Assembly: GCF_013488205.1 (NCBI RefSeq)
Contig: NZ_CP040908.1
Coordinates: 2,351,001-2,415,000 of the forward strand
Source: Empedobacter falsenii
Lineage (GTDB): Bacteria > Bacteroidota > Bacteroidia > Flavobacteriales > Weeksellaceae
Reading direction: 5' to 3'
DNA length: 64,000 bases
Positions 46,673 through 53,632 of this stretch are shown here, piece by piece (the stretch's first letter is position 1; every line of letters begins with the position of its first letter). Both the position numbers and the translations under genes were made by a program. The notes below the pieces were generated by a model. It was given only the letters and a program-made list of their open reading frames with translations. It searched no databases and was not told the origin of the DNA.

Positions 46673-47314
46673 TTATACAACTGTATGCTCGCCAAGGTAG
46701 ATACTGGTACTCGCCATCGCCTTTGTTTCACTATTCAGAAACGCCCAAAAGTTAACCTTTTTGCCATTGTAATAGGTTGGTAAAGCAATATCTATAATCA
46801 TAGAATTACGATTCTCAATATTTTGAAATACTTCAAACGAATTTAGTTCTTCACAATAGCAAATAACATTCACAAGATCCGAAGGCTGCGCATTGCCTTG
46901 CCCAGAATTATCTTCCCAATTCATTTGGAAAGTATCCCCACCAGCCGTATCTATCGTAGGTTGCAAAAAGCCAACCAGATCACCTTTTGATACCAACACA
47001 CGCTCCAACACAATAACAGGCAAATCATTCACCATGTCCAATGCATTGCTCAGCGTATAAGACGTCGCAATGTTGTAGCGCGATTTTAACCCAACTCTAT
47101 TCCCAAAATACAGATTAAGAACTGGACGAATTGGTTGCAAGAAACCAATCACTTTCTTGAATTTGATCTGCTGCATCAATTGCAAATCAGTAGGTCGCTT
47201 TTTCGATTTTTTTGGTAAACTGCGAATAATGTCTTTGCCACGCCAATTAACGCCTACTACAGTTCCCACTTTTCCTGAGAATCCACCAAGGATTCCTTTT
47301 TTAATTTCTGCCAT
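46673..47314 (-). CDS. DUF6266 family protein
   Basis: 213 residues. Begins MAEIKKGILGGFSGKVGTVV, then GVNWRGKDIIRSLPKK, the opening typical of the DUF6266 family found in Bacteroidota, often in several copies and in accessory DNA. The rest is beta-rich with no known motif. The gene lies on the minus strand behind an upstream region with five phased TGTCC boxes. Its codon and base composition are less AT-rich than the neighbours, which suggests transfer. Function of the family is unknown. Confidence 0.75.
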   Translation of the reverse strand: MAEIKKGILGGFSGKVGTVVGVNWRGKDIIRSLPKKSKKRPTDLQLMQQIKFKKVIGFLQPIRPVLNLYFGNRVGLKSRYNIATSYTLSNALDMVNDLPVIVLERVLVSKGDLVGFLQPTIDTAGGDTFQMNWEDNSGQGNAQPSDLVNVICYCEELNSFEVFQNIENRNSMIIDIALPTYYNGKKVNFWAFLNSETKAMASTSIYLGEHTVV

Positions 47315-47388
47315 AATTGCAAGTTTTTATTGTTAATATTCATAAAGTTAGCAACAGAAACAACACGATTTACAAAAACGCCATTTTG

Positions 47389-47438
47389 TGTCCACATTTG
47401 TCCGCTTCTGTCCACATTTGTCCACTTTTGTCCGGTTG
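47389..47438. repeat. Five TGTCC boxes with exact 10-bp period
   Basis: TGTCC starts at 47389, 47399, 47409, 47419 and 47429; units read TGTCCACATT, TGTCCGCTTC, TGTCCACATT, TGTCCACTTT, TGTCCGGTTG. Located 75-125 bp upstream of the DUF6266 start. One repeat per helical turn suggests cooperative protein binding. Confidence 0.7.
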
Positions 47439-47501
47439 CTTTTTATTCAATAACAGTATTGTAGCAAAATAAAAACCTCGCTAAACCTCTATTCATCATA
47501 G

Positions 47502-47610
47502 GTCGATGAAATTTGTATTTTTGGTCGATTTTTAGCTTGTTCGACCATCGTTCGACCATTGTTCGACGAACCTTCGGAAAAACGGCATTCTCGTCGAAGA
47601 ACGGTCGAAG
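47502..47610. repeat. Array of GTCGA / TTCGAC boxes
   Basis: GTCGA at 47502 and 47522; TTCGAC at 47538, 47549 and 47560 (11-bp period); and the reverse complement GTCGAA at 47593 and 47604 (11-bp period). Lies in the divergent gap between the DUF6266 gene and the gene at 47715. Locally more GC-rich than surrounding DNA. Confidence 0.6.
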
Positions 47611-47714
47611 AAAACACGAACGAAAGTGGGAGGAAATTTGTTGAATTGTAGTTTTGCAACAAAGGGTTTGATAAGAGATTTTTGGTATATTTGGAAATAT
47701 TATTGAAAAAAACA

Positions 47715-48203
47715 ATGAAAACTAAATTTACATTAAAAGCATATATGCCTTTATTATTTTCACTTATTTTCTTAATCTTTTTTATCATATTTACTTATTC
47801 AGTGTTTACTTCACCATTTTATGATGATAAATTATTTCCAAAAATATTCTTACCTGTATTTTTTTCTTTTGCTACTATTAGTTTCTTTTATGGAGAATTT
47901 AGAACTAAATGTATAACAGTAGAATTCATTAATAATGATATAATTGTAGAACGTTTTTTTGGTGTTAAAACTGAAATTTATAAATCATCTGATATAAAAG
48001 GATTTAAAGTAAGCCATTTAAGTTCTAATAGTAAAACATACGAATATCTCTATTTATATAAAAATGAAGATAAAATTATTAAAATATCACAATTCTATCA
48101 CAAAAACTATTTTGAAGTAAAAAGTGAAATCAATGAAAAAATAAAATATCTTGGATATGAAAAGTTGTCATATTTAGATGAATTTAAAGAAATATTTAAA
48201 TAG
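47715..48203 (+). CDS. Membrane protein with PH-like domain
   Basis: 162 residues from the ATG at 47715; an in-frame TTG further up is not needed. Two N-terminal membrane segments (about 9-33 and 44-63) followed by a soluble beta-rich domain (ITVEFINNDIIVERFFGVKTEIY) that looks like the small bacterial PH domains often fused to membrane hairpins. Function unknown. Converges on the hydrolase-like gene with a shared terminator. Confidence 0.6.
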   Translation: MKTKFTLKAYMPLLFSLIFLIFFIIFTYSVFTSPFYDDKLFPKIFLPVFFSFATISFFYGEFRTKCITVEFINNDIIVERFFGVKTEIYKSSDIKGFKVSHLSSNSKTYEYLYLYKNEDKIIKISQFYHKNYFEVKSEINEKIKYLGYEKLSYLDEFKEIFK

Positions 48204-48218
48204 TATTTTAAATTCCAA

Positions 48219-48246
48219 AAAAAAGCTCCTTCTCAGGAGCTTTTTG
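48219..48246. terminator. Bidirectional terminator
   Basis: AAAAAGCTCCT / AGGAGCTTTTT with a TCTC loop, between the convergent genes ending at 48203 and 48249. Confidence 0.85.
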
Positions 48247-48248
48247 GA

Positions 48249-49043
48249 TTATGCGACATTATTAATAAACTCTTTTTCGAGGATGCCATCTACTATTTTT
48301 TCAACCTCATCGATATTGGCTTTCAATAATTCGTTGTTTTCTATTTGTTCTATTTCATGAAACTGCACATGTTTGTTAAACTCTTGCAGTTTGGCGTAAT
48401 AACGTTTCAATTCTGCTTTGTTGAACAAGTTTCCGTCCTTCACATAAATCACATGTATCTTCGATTTGATGTATTGCGAAACTTGCAATATATCGCCTCT
48501 ATTGCGTGATATATCTATCGAATAAAAAATAGATTTCAGGTATTCGCTTTTGGCAGTTGGCTCTTTTACCAACCAATCTGTTGTCTTAGGACTTGCTGCT
48601 ATCGGAATAATATTCAGCACCTTATTCGGAAACAAACAAGCCATTTCCCACGCTAATCCTCCACCTAAGTCTGCACCAATAATGGCAAAAATCTCGTCTA
48701 CTTCCAATTCAAATAACGTCAACCAAAACAACACCGCTACATCGCGTGCTGTAATGTGATCGCGTGGAATATAGTCGTACTTTATGGTTTGGGAAACGCC
48801 ATTTCCAGGAATATCTATACAGATTACCGTATACTCATTAAGATCAATTGCTTTGTTTTTCCCCATGACCCCATCCCAATGATAGGTACAATCTGAATCT
48901 CCGTGTAAGGAATGGTTAATCAAAATGACTGGAGCTGTTCCTAATGGAAGTCCAAAAAGTTGAAATGTTACCGAAACATTGTTTAAGATTGTGTTGTCCT
49001 CTAAGGGCCAAACTGGGATCGTTAATTGTTGTAAACTTTGCAT
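48249..49043 (-). CDS. MetX-like alpha/beta-hydrolase fold protein lacking catalytic residues
   Basis: 264 residues with the fold and motif order of homoserine acetyltransferase-type proteins: VILINHSLHGDSDCTYHWDG near residue 39, the oxyanion region, DIPGNGVS near 77, and the nucleophile elbow. The elbow reads IIGADLGGG, so the catalytic Ser is replaced by Asp (residue 125), and the usual C-terminal Gly-His-Asp is replaced by ENNELL. The protein is shorter than MetX (about 350). It is therefore probably inactive as an acyltransferase and may have a regulatory or binding role. Preceded by a leader peptide and terminator. Confidence 0.65.
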   Translation of the reverse strand: MQSLQQLTIPVWPLEDNTILNNVSVTFQLFGLPLGTAPVILINHSLHGDSDCTYHWDGVMGKNKAIDLNEYTVICIDIPGNGVSQTIKYDYIPRDHITARDVAVLFWLTLFELEVDEIFAIIGADLGGGLAWEMACLFPNKVLNIIPIAASPKTTDWLVKEPTAKSEYLKSIFYSIDISRNRGDILQVSQYIKSKIHVIYVKDGNLFNKAELKRYYAKLQEFNKHVQFHEIEQIENNELLKANIDEVEKIVDGILEKEFINNVA

Positions 49044-49081
49044 TGTTTTTAATTTTATATTGGTAATTGTTGTTTTTGTTC

Positions 49082-49111
49082 AAAAAAAATCCCCATCGAA
49101 ACTCGACGGGG
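49082..49111 (-). terminator. Attenuator-type terminator upstream of the MetX-like gene
   Basis: On the minus strand CCCCGTCGA-GTTT-CGATGGGG followed by eight T, 39 bp before the MetX-like ATG and 35 bp after the leader-peptide stop. Its place between leader and gene suggests controlled read-through. Confidence 0.7.
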
Positions 49112-49145
49112 AAACATAAAATATATTAAAAAATAAAATCTCTTT

Positions 49146-49223
49146 TTAGTATACATGACTTTCCCACGTCTGGATATTCCAAACCTGTTTGCGAATCGAC
49201 ATATATAAGCACGTAAACTTCAT
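49146..49223 (-). CDS. 25-residue leader peptide upstream of the MetX-like gene
   Basis: Minus-strand ATG at 49223, stop at 49146: MKFTCLYMSIRKQVWNIQ, then TWESHVY. Two Trp, one Cys and two Met lie in the second half or near the start. It precedes an intrinsic terminator and then the acyltransferase-like gene, the arrangement of transcription attenuation. The region also folds as RNA (CAAAC/GTTTG; GGAATATCC), so an RNA sensor is an alternative. Short length makes the coding claim uncertain. Confidence 0.45.
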   Translation of the reverse strand: MKFTCLYMSIRKQVWNIQTWESHVY

Positions 49224-50006
49224 TTTTTAATTACTTTGTTATCCAAATGTATAAAATATTTTTCGGCAAACAATTAATTTTTTCTTAATTATTTGTAAAA
49301 TTTTCTAAATCTCTATTTATAATAGCGAATTCGAAATATCTCTTGTTGAGAAAGCTTAGATTCTTCATTCCGCTAAAGCTCCATTCTGAATGACAATATG
49401 TAAAAAATATCTCCTTGAGGAGATTATAGAGGTGTTTTCTTAATGAGAAGCTGAAATAAATTCAACTTAACAATCTTTATTTTATTAGTTATAGCCTATT
49501 CTATAATTTGAATAAAAATTCGTCAATTCGAGTGATTTTTAGAAATGTAATGAATAAAAATTGTATCGAGAATAGAATTTTATCTTTTAAAACCTTATTC
49601 TCGATACAAAATTCTAAAAGAATTTCACTCGAATTGACGGTTTATATTGATAAAATTATCAGAATACATAACGGGTTCGTTACATTCTTTTTTATACAGA
49701 AGTATAAAAGTCTTGTCACCCTAAACTCATTTTAGGGTCACATCTAATTCAGAACATAAAAATTACAACCACATAGAGACATAGGTTTAACAATGTTGAT
49801 GAATAGAGATAAATTGAAAAATGAATAAGTGAACTAGTATTACTATATATCTATATGGTAGAATATAAAAAAACAAATCAAGTAATTATTCAAAACTTTC
49901 TTCTCGAAACAAAATCCTATTTAGAATATTATTCTAAATAATCTTTTTAAAATAAAATTATTAGAATAGATTACTAGATATTCAATTTTTTATGTAGTTT
50001 TACACA
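49224..50006. other. Gene-free stretch with repeats
   Basis: About 780 bp without a convincing gene. Holds the palindromic repeat at 49521-49639, half an AACCACAT element (49767-49784) and AT-rich sequence up to the second structured leader. A 75-codon open frame (49508-49735) runs through the palindrome and is rejected. Confidence 0.5.
49521..49639. repeat. Large palindromic repeat, copy 1 (complete)
   Basis: Outer arms CGTCAATTCGAGTGA (49521-49535) and TCACTCGAATTGACG (complement, ending 49639); inner arms TTGTATCGAGAATA (49561-49574) and TATTCTCGATACAA (49596-49609). Nested inverted repeats could form a long cruciform or a folded transcript. Copy 2 lies at 53545-53630. Confidence 0.7.
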
Positions 50007-50114
50007 GTATTTCGAATCGTAGAAAACGATACCAACCGAGAGGAGTCTCCACGGTGGTAAAACAATACGGGAGTTCATCCAAAAACAACGAAAAATCCCC
50101 TATTATCGAAATAC
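50007..50114 (+). ncRNA. Structured leader RNA, copy 2
   Basis: Outer stem GTATTTCGA (50007-50015)/TCGAAATAC (50106-50114); hairpin ATCGT/ACGAT (50016-50030); core stem ACCAACCG (50031-50038)/CGGTGGT (50052-50058); inner GAG/CTC with GAGT loop (50040-50049); AATAcGGGA (50064-50072)/TCCCcTATT (50096-50104). The core is identical to copy 1, whereas outer stems differ but still pair. A -7-like TAGTTTTA (49995-50002) would start the transcript at the outer stem. ATG follows 30 nt later. Confidence 0.65.
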
Positions 50115-50144
50115 AATAATTGTTTTATTTTAACTATTTATTGT

Positions 50145-50749
50145 ATGTCACAAAACATTTCTGAGCTTAATTTAGCTCCTATATCAGATGAAAATTGGTC
50201 GATTTTATCAACCAACAATTACCTATTACAGTTCCTGCGCTAAAAGATCATATTGTCGAAGAATTCAAGAGAAGAGGTTTGGATTATCGTCATCTATACA
50301 ATGTAAAAACAGATGAATTGAATATCAAACTTCCGCTTAGTTTGATTGATGGTTGCTTGTTCGAGCGTAATATTCCCAAACCGCCTTTGGTAGGTAATTT
50401 CTACGCTGTTGTACATAGATTGAGAAATTTTTTGCAACATAGCAAAGAATTGAACGGAAAACGTCTTAAAACGTTTCATTATATCTTCGATCAACTTTAT
50501 TTACCTTATGAATTGATTGATATTATTTCGGAAGATGATGTCAAAAATCTAACTGAAGATGATGTATTTATTACCTTCAAAAACTCGAAACAACATTTCC
50601 CGAACGATAAGATTATCAATAAAATTCCGAAAAATAATTTATTGATTACCGTCGACAAAGGGAATTATTACCGCGGTTTGGATAAAGTAATTTTGTCGCA
50701 TCAAAATACAATTATCAGAGAAGAAAACTTGAATAACGTAACTGCATAA
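50145..50749 (+). pseudogene. Hypothetical gene with apparent -1 frameshift, behind structured leader
   Basis: ATG at 50145, 30 nt after the leader, opens a frame (MSQNISELNLAPISDENWS...) that stops at 50243. The main frame, one base back, is open from 50192 to 50749 and encodes about 185 residues (starting LVDFINQQLPITVPALKDHI). Joining them near 50195-50205 gives one smooth protein of about 200 residues. This is either a broken gene, a sequencing error, or a programmed shift; no classical slippery heptamer was seen. A TTG at 50195 could also start the main part. Product unrecognised. Confidence 0.5.
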
Positions 50750-50797
50750 CTGAAATTGCTTTCGACAAATCTCTATATTTGTTGAAAGCAATTTTAT

Positions 50798-51220
50798 ATG
50801 ACGTCAGAAAAAAGAGAATTAGTAGAAGCAAGTTTTAATCGTTCGGAAACCTTAAAATTTTATAACGCATCACTTATCGAATGCGAAACAGACTATGTTT
50901 CGATTAAGATTCCGAAACAAGAAATGATGACACGTAAACACGGAATGTTTAATGGTGCTATGATTGCTTCTTTGGTTGATGTTTCATCTGGTTATGCTGC
51001 TGTTTCTCACTATGACGACGATTGTTATGTGGTAACAGTTGAGTTAAAAGTGAATTATTTACGACCTGCTTTGGGTGATTATTTACTATCAAAAGCCTAT
51101 GTGATAAAAGGCGGAAAAAAGATAAGCACCATACGCACAGAGATTTTTGTGGTTAACGAAACAACGAACAAAGAAACGCATGCTGCTACTTCTTTGGTAA
51201 CTATGATGAGAATAAAATGA
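50798..51220 (+). CDS. PaaI-family hotdog thioesterase
   Basis: 140 residues. HGMFNGAMIASLVDVSSGYA near residue 48 is the helix and active-site region of PaaI-type hotdog thioesterases (Gly at the helix start and an Asp as catalytic candidate), followed by VTVELKVNYLRPALGD near 85, the core beta sheet. It hydrolyses an acyl-CoA thioester; substrate unknown. ATGA overlap couples it to the DUF4269 gene. Confidence 0.88.
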   Translation: MTSEKRELVEASFNRSETLKFYNASLIECETDYVSIKIPKQEMMTRKHGMFNGAMIASLVDVSSGYAAVSHYDDDCYVVTVELKVNYLRPALGDYLLSKAYVIKGGKKISTIRTEIFVVNETTNKETHAATSLVTMMRIK

Positions 51221-51747
51221 TGCAAAATTTTCTTACCATTGATTATTTAGAACACGGAAATGAAATACAACACAATGTGTTTCATTTGTTGCGCAATCAT
51301 CAAATTTTAGAAAAACTTGACACATACAAACCTATTGTAGTAGGTACAATTCCGATTGAAATCAATATTGAAAATAGTGACATTGATATTATTGGTGAAA
51401 CATCTAATTTTGAAAAGGCCACAAATCATTTAACAGAGAATTTTTCTCATTATATTGAATTCAAAATAGATCAATTAATAAACAATAACGAAACTTGTTT
51501 GACGTGTAATTTTAGAATTGATACGTTTGAAATTGAGATTTATTTAGAGAATAAGATTCCAACCGAACAAAATGCCTATCGACATATGCTCATTGAGGCG
51601 AAACTACTTGAAAAATTTGACGAGTCATTCAAAAACAAAATCATCGAACTTAAAAAGAATGGTTACAAAACTGAACCTGCTTTTGCAAAAGTTCTTGAGT
51701 TAAAAGGTAATCCATATCTCGCCTTATTGGAGTATGAAGTAGATTAA
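51217..51747 (+). CDS. DUF4269 family protein, nucleotidyltransferase-like
   Basis: 176 residues. VVGTIPIEINIENSDIDII near residue 42 resembles the GT...SDIDI beginning of minimal nucleotidyltransferases, and the DUF4269 family is so described. Further motifs: NEIQHNVFHLLRNHQILEKL at the N-terminus and YRHMLIEAKLLEKF near 127. Translationally coupled to the thioesterase gene by a 4-bp overlap. Biological role unknown. Confidence 0.8.
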   Translation: MMQNFLTIDYLEHGNEIQHNVFHLLRNHQILEKLDTYKPIVVGTIPIEINIENSDIDIIGETSNFEKATNHLTENFSHYIEFKIDQLINNNETCLTCNFRIDTFEIEIYLENKIPTEQNAYRHMLIEAKLLEKFDESFKNKIIELKKNGYKTEPAFAKVLELKGNPYLALLEYEVD

Positions 51748-51835
51748 ACAGTTTTCTTATAACGCGATTAATTAAATCAATTCAACTTGTTACTTTCTTC
51801 TTTTTTGTTGATTTACTTTTATAAAAAATAACAAA

Positions 51836-52522
51836 ATGAAAATAAGAGAATTACAATTATATACAAACGAGTTAGAAAAAACGAAATCATTTTATACGAC
51901 TATTTTAGCTTTTGAGTTAATTGAAGAAAACGAAAATCAGTTTAGTTTACAAGTTGGTTGGACAAGATTAACTTTTATAAAATCGAACGAAGAACATATT
52001 TATCATTTCAGTTTTTTAGTTTGTAAAAATCAATTCGAAAAGGCATTTAATTGGATACAAAATAAAACTAAAATCCTAAACACCGATGCTGATCAACATA
52101 TTGCAAACTTCGAAAATTGGAATGCACAATCTTTTTATTTCTATGATGGAGCTAGAAATCTTGCTGAGATGATTACACATTATAATTTAGCTTATGAGAA
52201 CGATGTAGAATTTGATCAACATTCTATTTTAGGAATTTCTGAAATTGGTTTACCTACAACTGATATTGAAGCTACCAATCTGGTATTAGAAGAGAAAACA
52301 ACATCTAAATTCTGGAAAGGAGATTTTGAAACTTTTGGTACTAATGGTTCAGATGAAGGGAAAATATTATTACCAAATTACTTTATTAAAACAACTTGGT
52401 TTCCTACAACTGATACAATAACTCCTACTCCATTTACAGCTATTTTGGAAAATGAAAATCATTATTCAAAAGTAATTTTCAATAATAATAAATTAAATAT
52501 ATCTAATCTTGCCATTTTATAA
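51836..52522 (+). CDS. VOC-superfamily (glyoxalase-like) protein
   Basis: 228 residues. Starts with the typical VOC strand-helix pattern MKIRELQLYTNELEKTKSFY and contains two related halves (second starts near residue 138, GISEIGLPTTDIEATN), as in two-module dioxygenase/glyoxalase-type proteins. Metal ligands cannot be assigned with certainty. Enzymatic activity unknown. Stands alone after the thioesterase/DUF4269 pair. Confidence 0.75.
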   Translation: MKIRELQLYTNELEKTKSFYTTILAFELIEENENQFSLQVGWTRLTFIKSNEEHIYHFSFLVCKNQFEKAFNWIQNKTKILNTDADQHIANFENWNAQSFYFYDGARNLAEMITHYNLAYENDVEFDQHSILGISEIGLPTTDIEATNLVLEEKTTSKFWKGDFETFGTNGSDEGKILLPNYFIKTTWFPTTDTITPTPFTAILENENHYSKVIFNNNKLNISNLAIL

Positions 52523-52576
52523 AAAATAAGCATTGAATAAAAAGTGATATCTTAAGGGTAAAAAAAAATGGGATTG

Positions 52577-52584
52577 TAACTTTG
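52577..52584 (+). promoter_or_regulatory. TAnnTTTG promoter element of AEC transporter gene
   Basis: TAACTTTG, an exact TAnnTTTG match, 18 bp before the chosen ATG at 52603; no clear TTG was found at the expected upstream distance. The position also speaks against an earlier TTG start at 52582. Confidence 0.4.
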
Positions 52585-52602
52585 CATTCCAAATATCTAA
52601 AA

Positions 52603-53517
52603 ATGGTAAACTTTATATTAATCGCAGTCTGTATAATCGCCGGAATGGTGTTTAAAGCAACAAAATCTATACATCCTGATGCTCATAAAGGGATCAATAC
52701 ATGGATTTTATATTTGGCTTTACCAGCAGTCTCGTTTAAGTATTTACAAAAAGTAGAATGGTCGCAAGAGATGCTATTTCCTATCTTTTCGACTGTCATT
52801 ATAGCCGTTGGAAGTTTGTTTTATATGAAATTCTACAGCAAAGCAAAAGGGTATTCGGAGCGTTCGAGAAGAACATTAGAATTGGCAAGCGGCTATAGCA
52901 ATACATCTTTTATTGGTTTCCCTTTGATCTCAGCATTTTATGGAGAAAAGTATTTGAGTATTGCTATTATTTGTGATCAAACCATGTTTTTATGCTTGTC
53001 AACCATCGGAATAGTTTCTGCGTTAAAAGGCGGAAGTAATGGATCTGGAGCAATAGATTCTAAATTTATCTTGAAACGATTATTTACTTTCCCACCATTT
53101 TTGGGTTGTATTAGTGCATTGATTTTATCTCAATTTATCGACTTATCTCCTGCCGAACCATTCTTCGACAAATTAGCTGCAACCGTAGGTCCATTGGCTT
53201 TATTTTCGGTTGGATTGCAATTAAAGTTTAATGGTTGGAGAAAATTATGGTCACAAATTTCGATGTCTATGGTTTACAAATTAATGATTGCGCCTGCAGT
53301 TGTAATGCTTTTAGCCATCGTAATTGGAATAAAAGGTGATGTGGCTAAAATCTCTATTTTTGAAGCTGCAATGCCTACATTAGTGACATCGAGTATTATT
53401 GCGGAACAATTTAAACTCAACACCAAACTAACCAATTTGACTATTGGTATCAGTATTATTGTAGGCTTTTTTACAGCTGCTTTTTGGTATGAAATGATAC
53501 AATTGTTTATTCAGTAG
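52603..53517 (+). CDS. AEC-family transporter
   Basis: 304 residues from the ATG at 52603; a TTG at 52582 overlaps the -7 promoter element. About ten membrane segments; ASGYSNTSFIGFPLISAFYG near residue 100 (Asn-Thr-Ser-Phe-Gly region) and FEAAMPTLVTSSIIAEQF near 255 are family hallmarks. Auxin-efflux-carrier-type proteins of bacteria move small organic acids such as malate or malonate; the substrate here is unknown. Confidence 0.85.
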   Translation: MVNFILIAVCIIAGMVFKATKSIHPDAHKGINTWILYLALPAVSFKYLQKVEWSQEMLFPIFSTVIIAVGSLFYMKFYSKAKGYSERSRRTLELASGYSNTSFIGFPLISAFYGEKYLSIAIICDQTMFLCLSTIGIVSALKGGSNGSGAIDSKFILKRLFTFPPFLGCISALILSQFIDLSPAEPFFDKLAATVGPLALFSVGLQLKFNGWRKLWSQISMSMVYKLMIAPAVVMLLAIVIGIKGDVAKISIFEAAMPTLVTSSIIAEQFKLNTKLTNLTIGISIIVGFFTAAFWYEMIQLFIQ

Positions 53518-53544
53518 ATTTACATATTACAGTTTTTATTAAAA

Positions 53545-53630
53545 TTGTATCGAGAATTAAGATAAATTTTATCTTCTAAAACCTTATTCTCGATACAAAA
53601 CTCTAAAAAGAATCTCACTCGAATTGACGG
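53545..53630. repeat. Large palindromic repeat, copy 2 (left arm missing)
   Basis: Inner arms TTGTATCGAGAAT and ATTCTCGATACAA and the right outer arm CTCACTCGAATTGACGG are like copy 1 at 49521-49639, but the left outer arm CGTCAATTCGAGTGA is absent. It ends two bases before the stop codon of the hydrolase gene on the minus strand and may act as its terminator. Confidence 0.65.
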
Positions 53631-53632
53631 TT

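Noticed and set aside
47389..47438. Possible CRISPR-like array
   Set aside because: Units are only 10 bp with no spacers; no cas genes nearby.
47443..47788. Two overlapping minus-strand open frames of 90 and 99 codons
   Set aside because: They overlap each other, cross the GTCGA array and are antisense to the start of the gene at 47715; composition is not protein-like.
49082..49223. SAM-I or SAM-II riboswitch upstream of the MetX-like gene
   Set aside because: None of the conserved core sequences of SAM-I or SAM-II that I remember could be found on the minus strand; the leader peptide explains the conserved-looking stretch at least as well.
49508..49735. 75-codon open frame on plus
   Set aside because: It runs through the nested palindrome at 49521-49639, has no start context and its product is of repeat-like composition; the palindrome explains it.
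44345..50749. Integrated phage or conjugative element
   Set aside because: Only an excisionase-like HTH gene and a DUF6266 gene point that way; no integrase, structural, replication or transfer genes and no flanking direct repeats were found.
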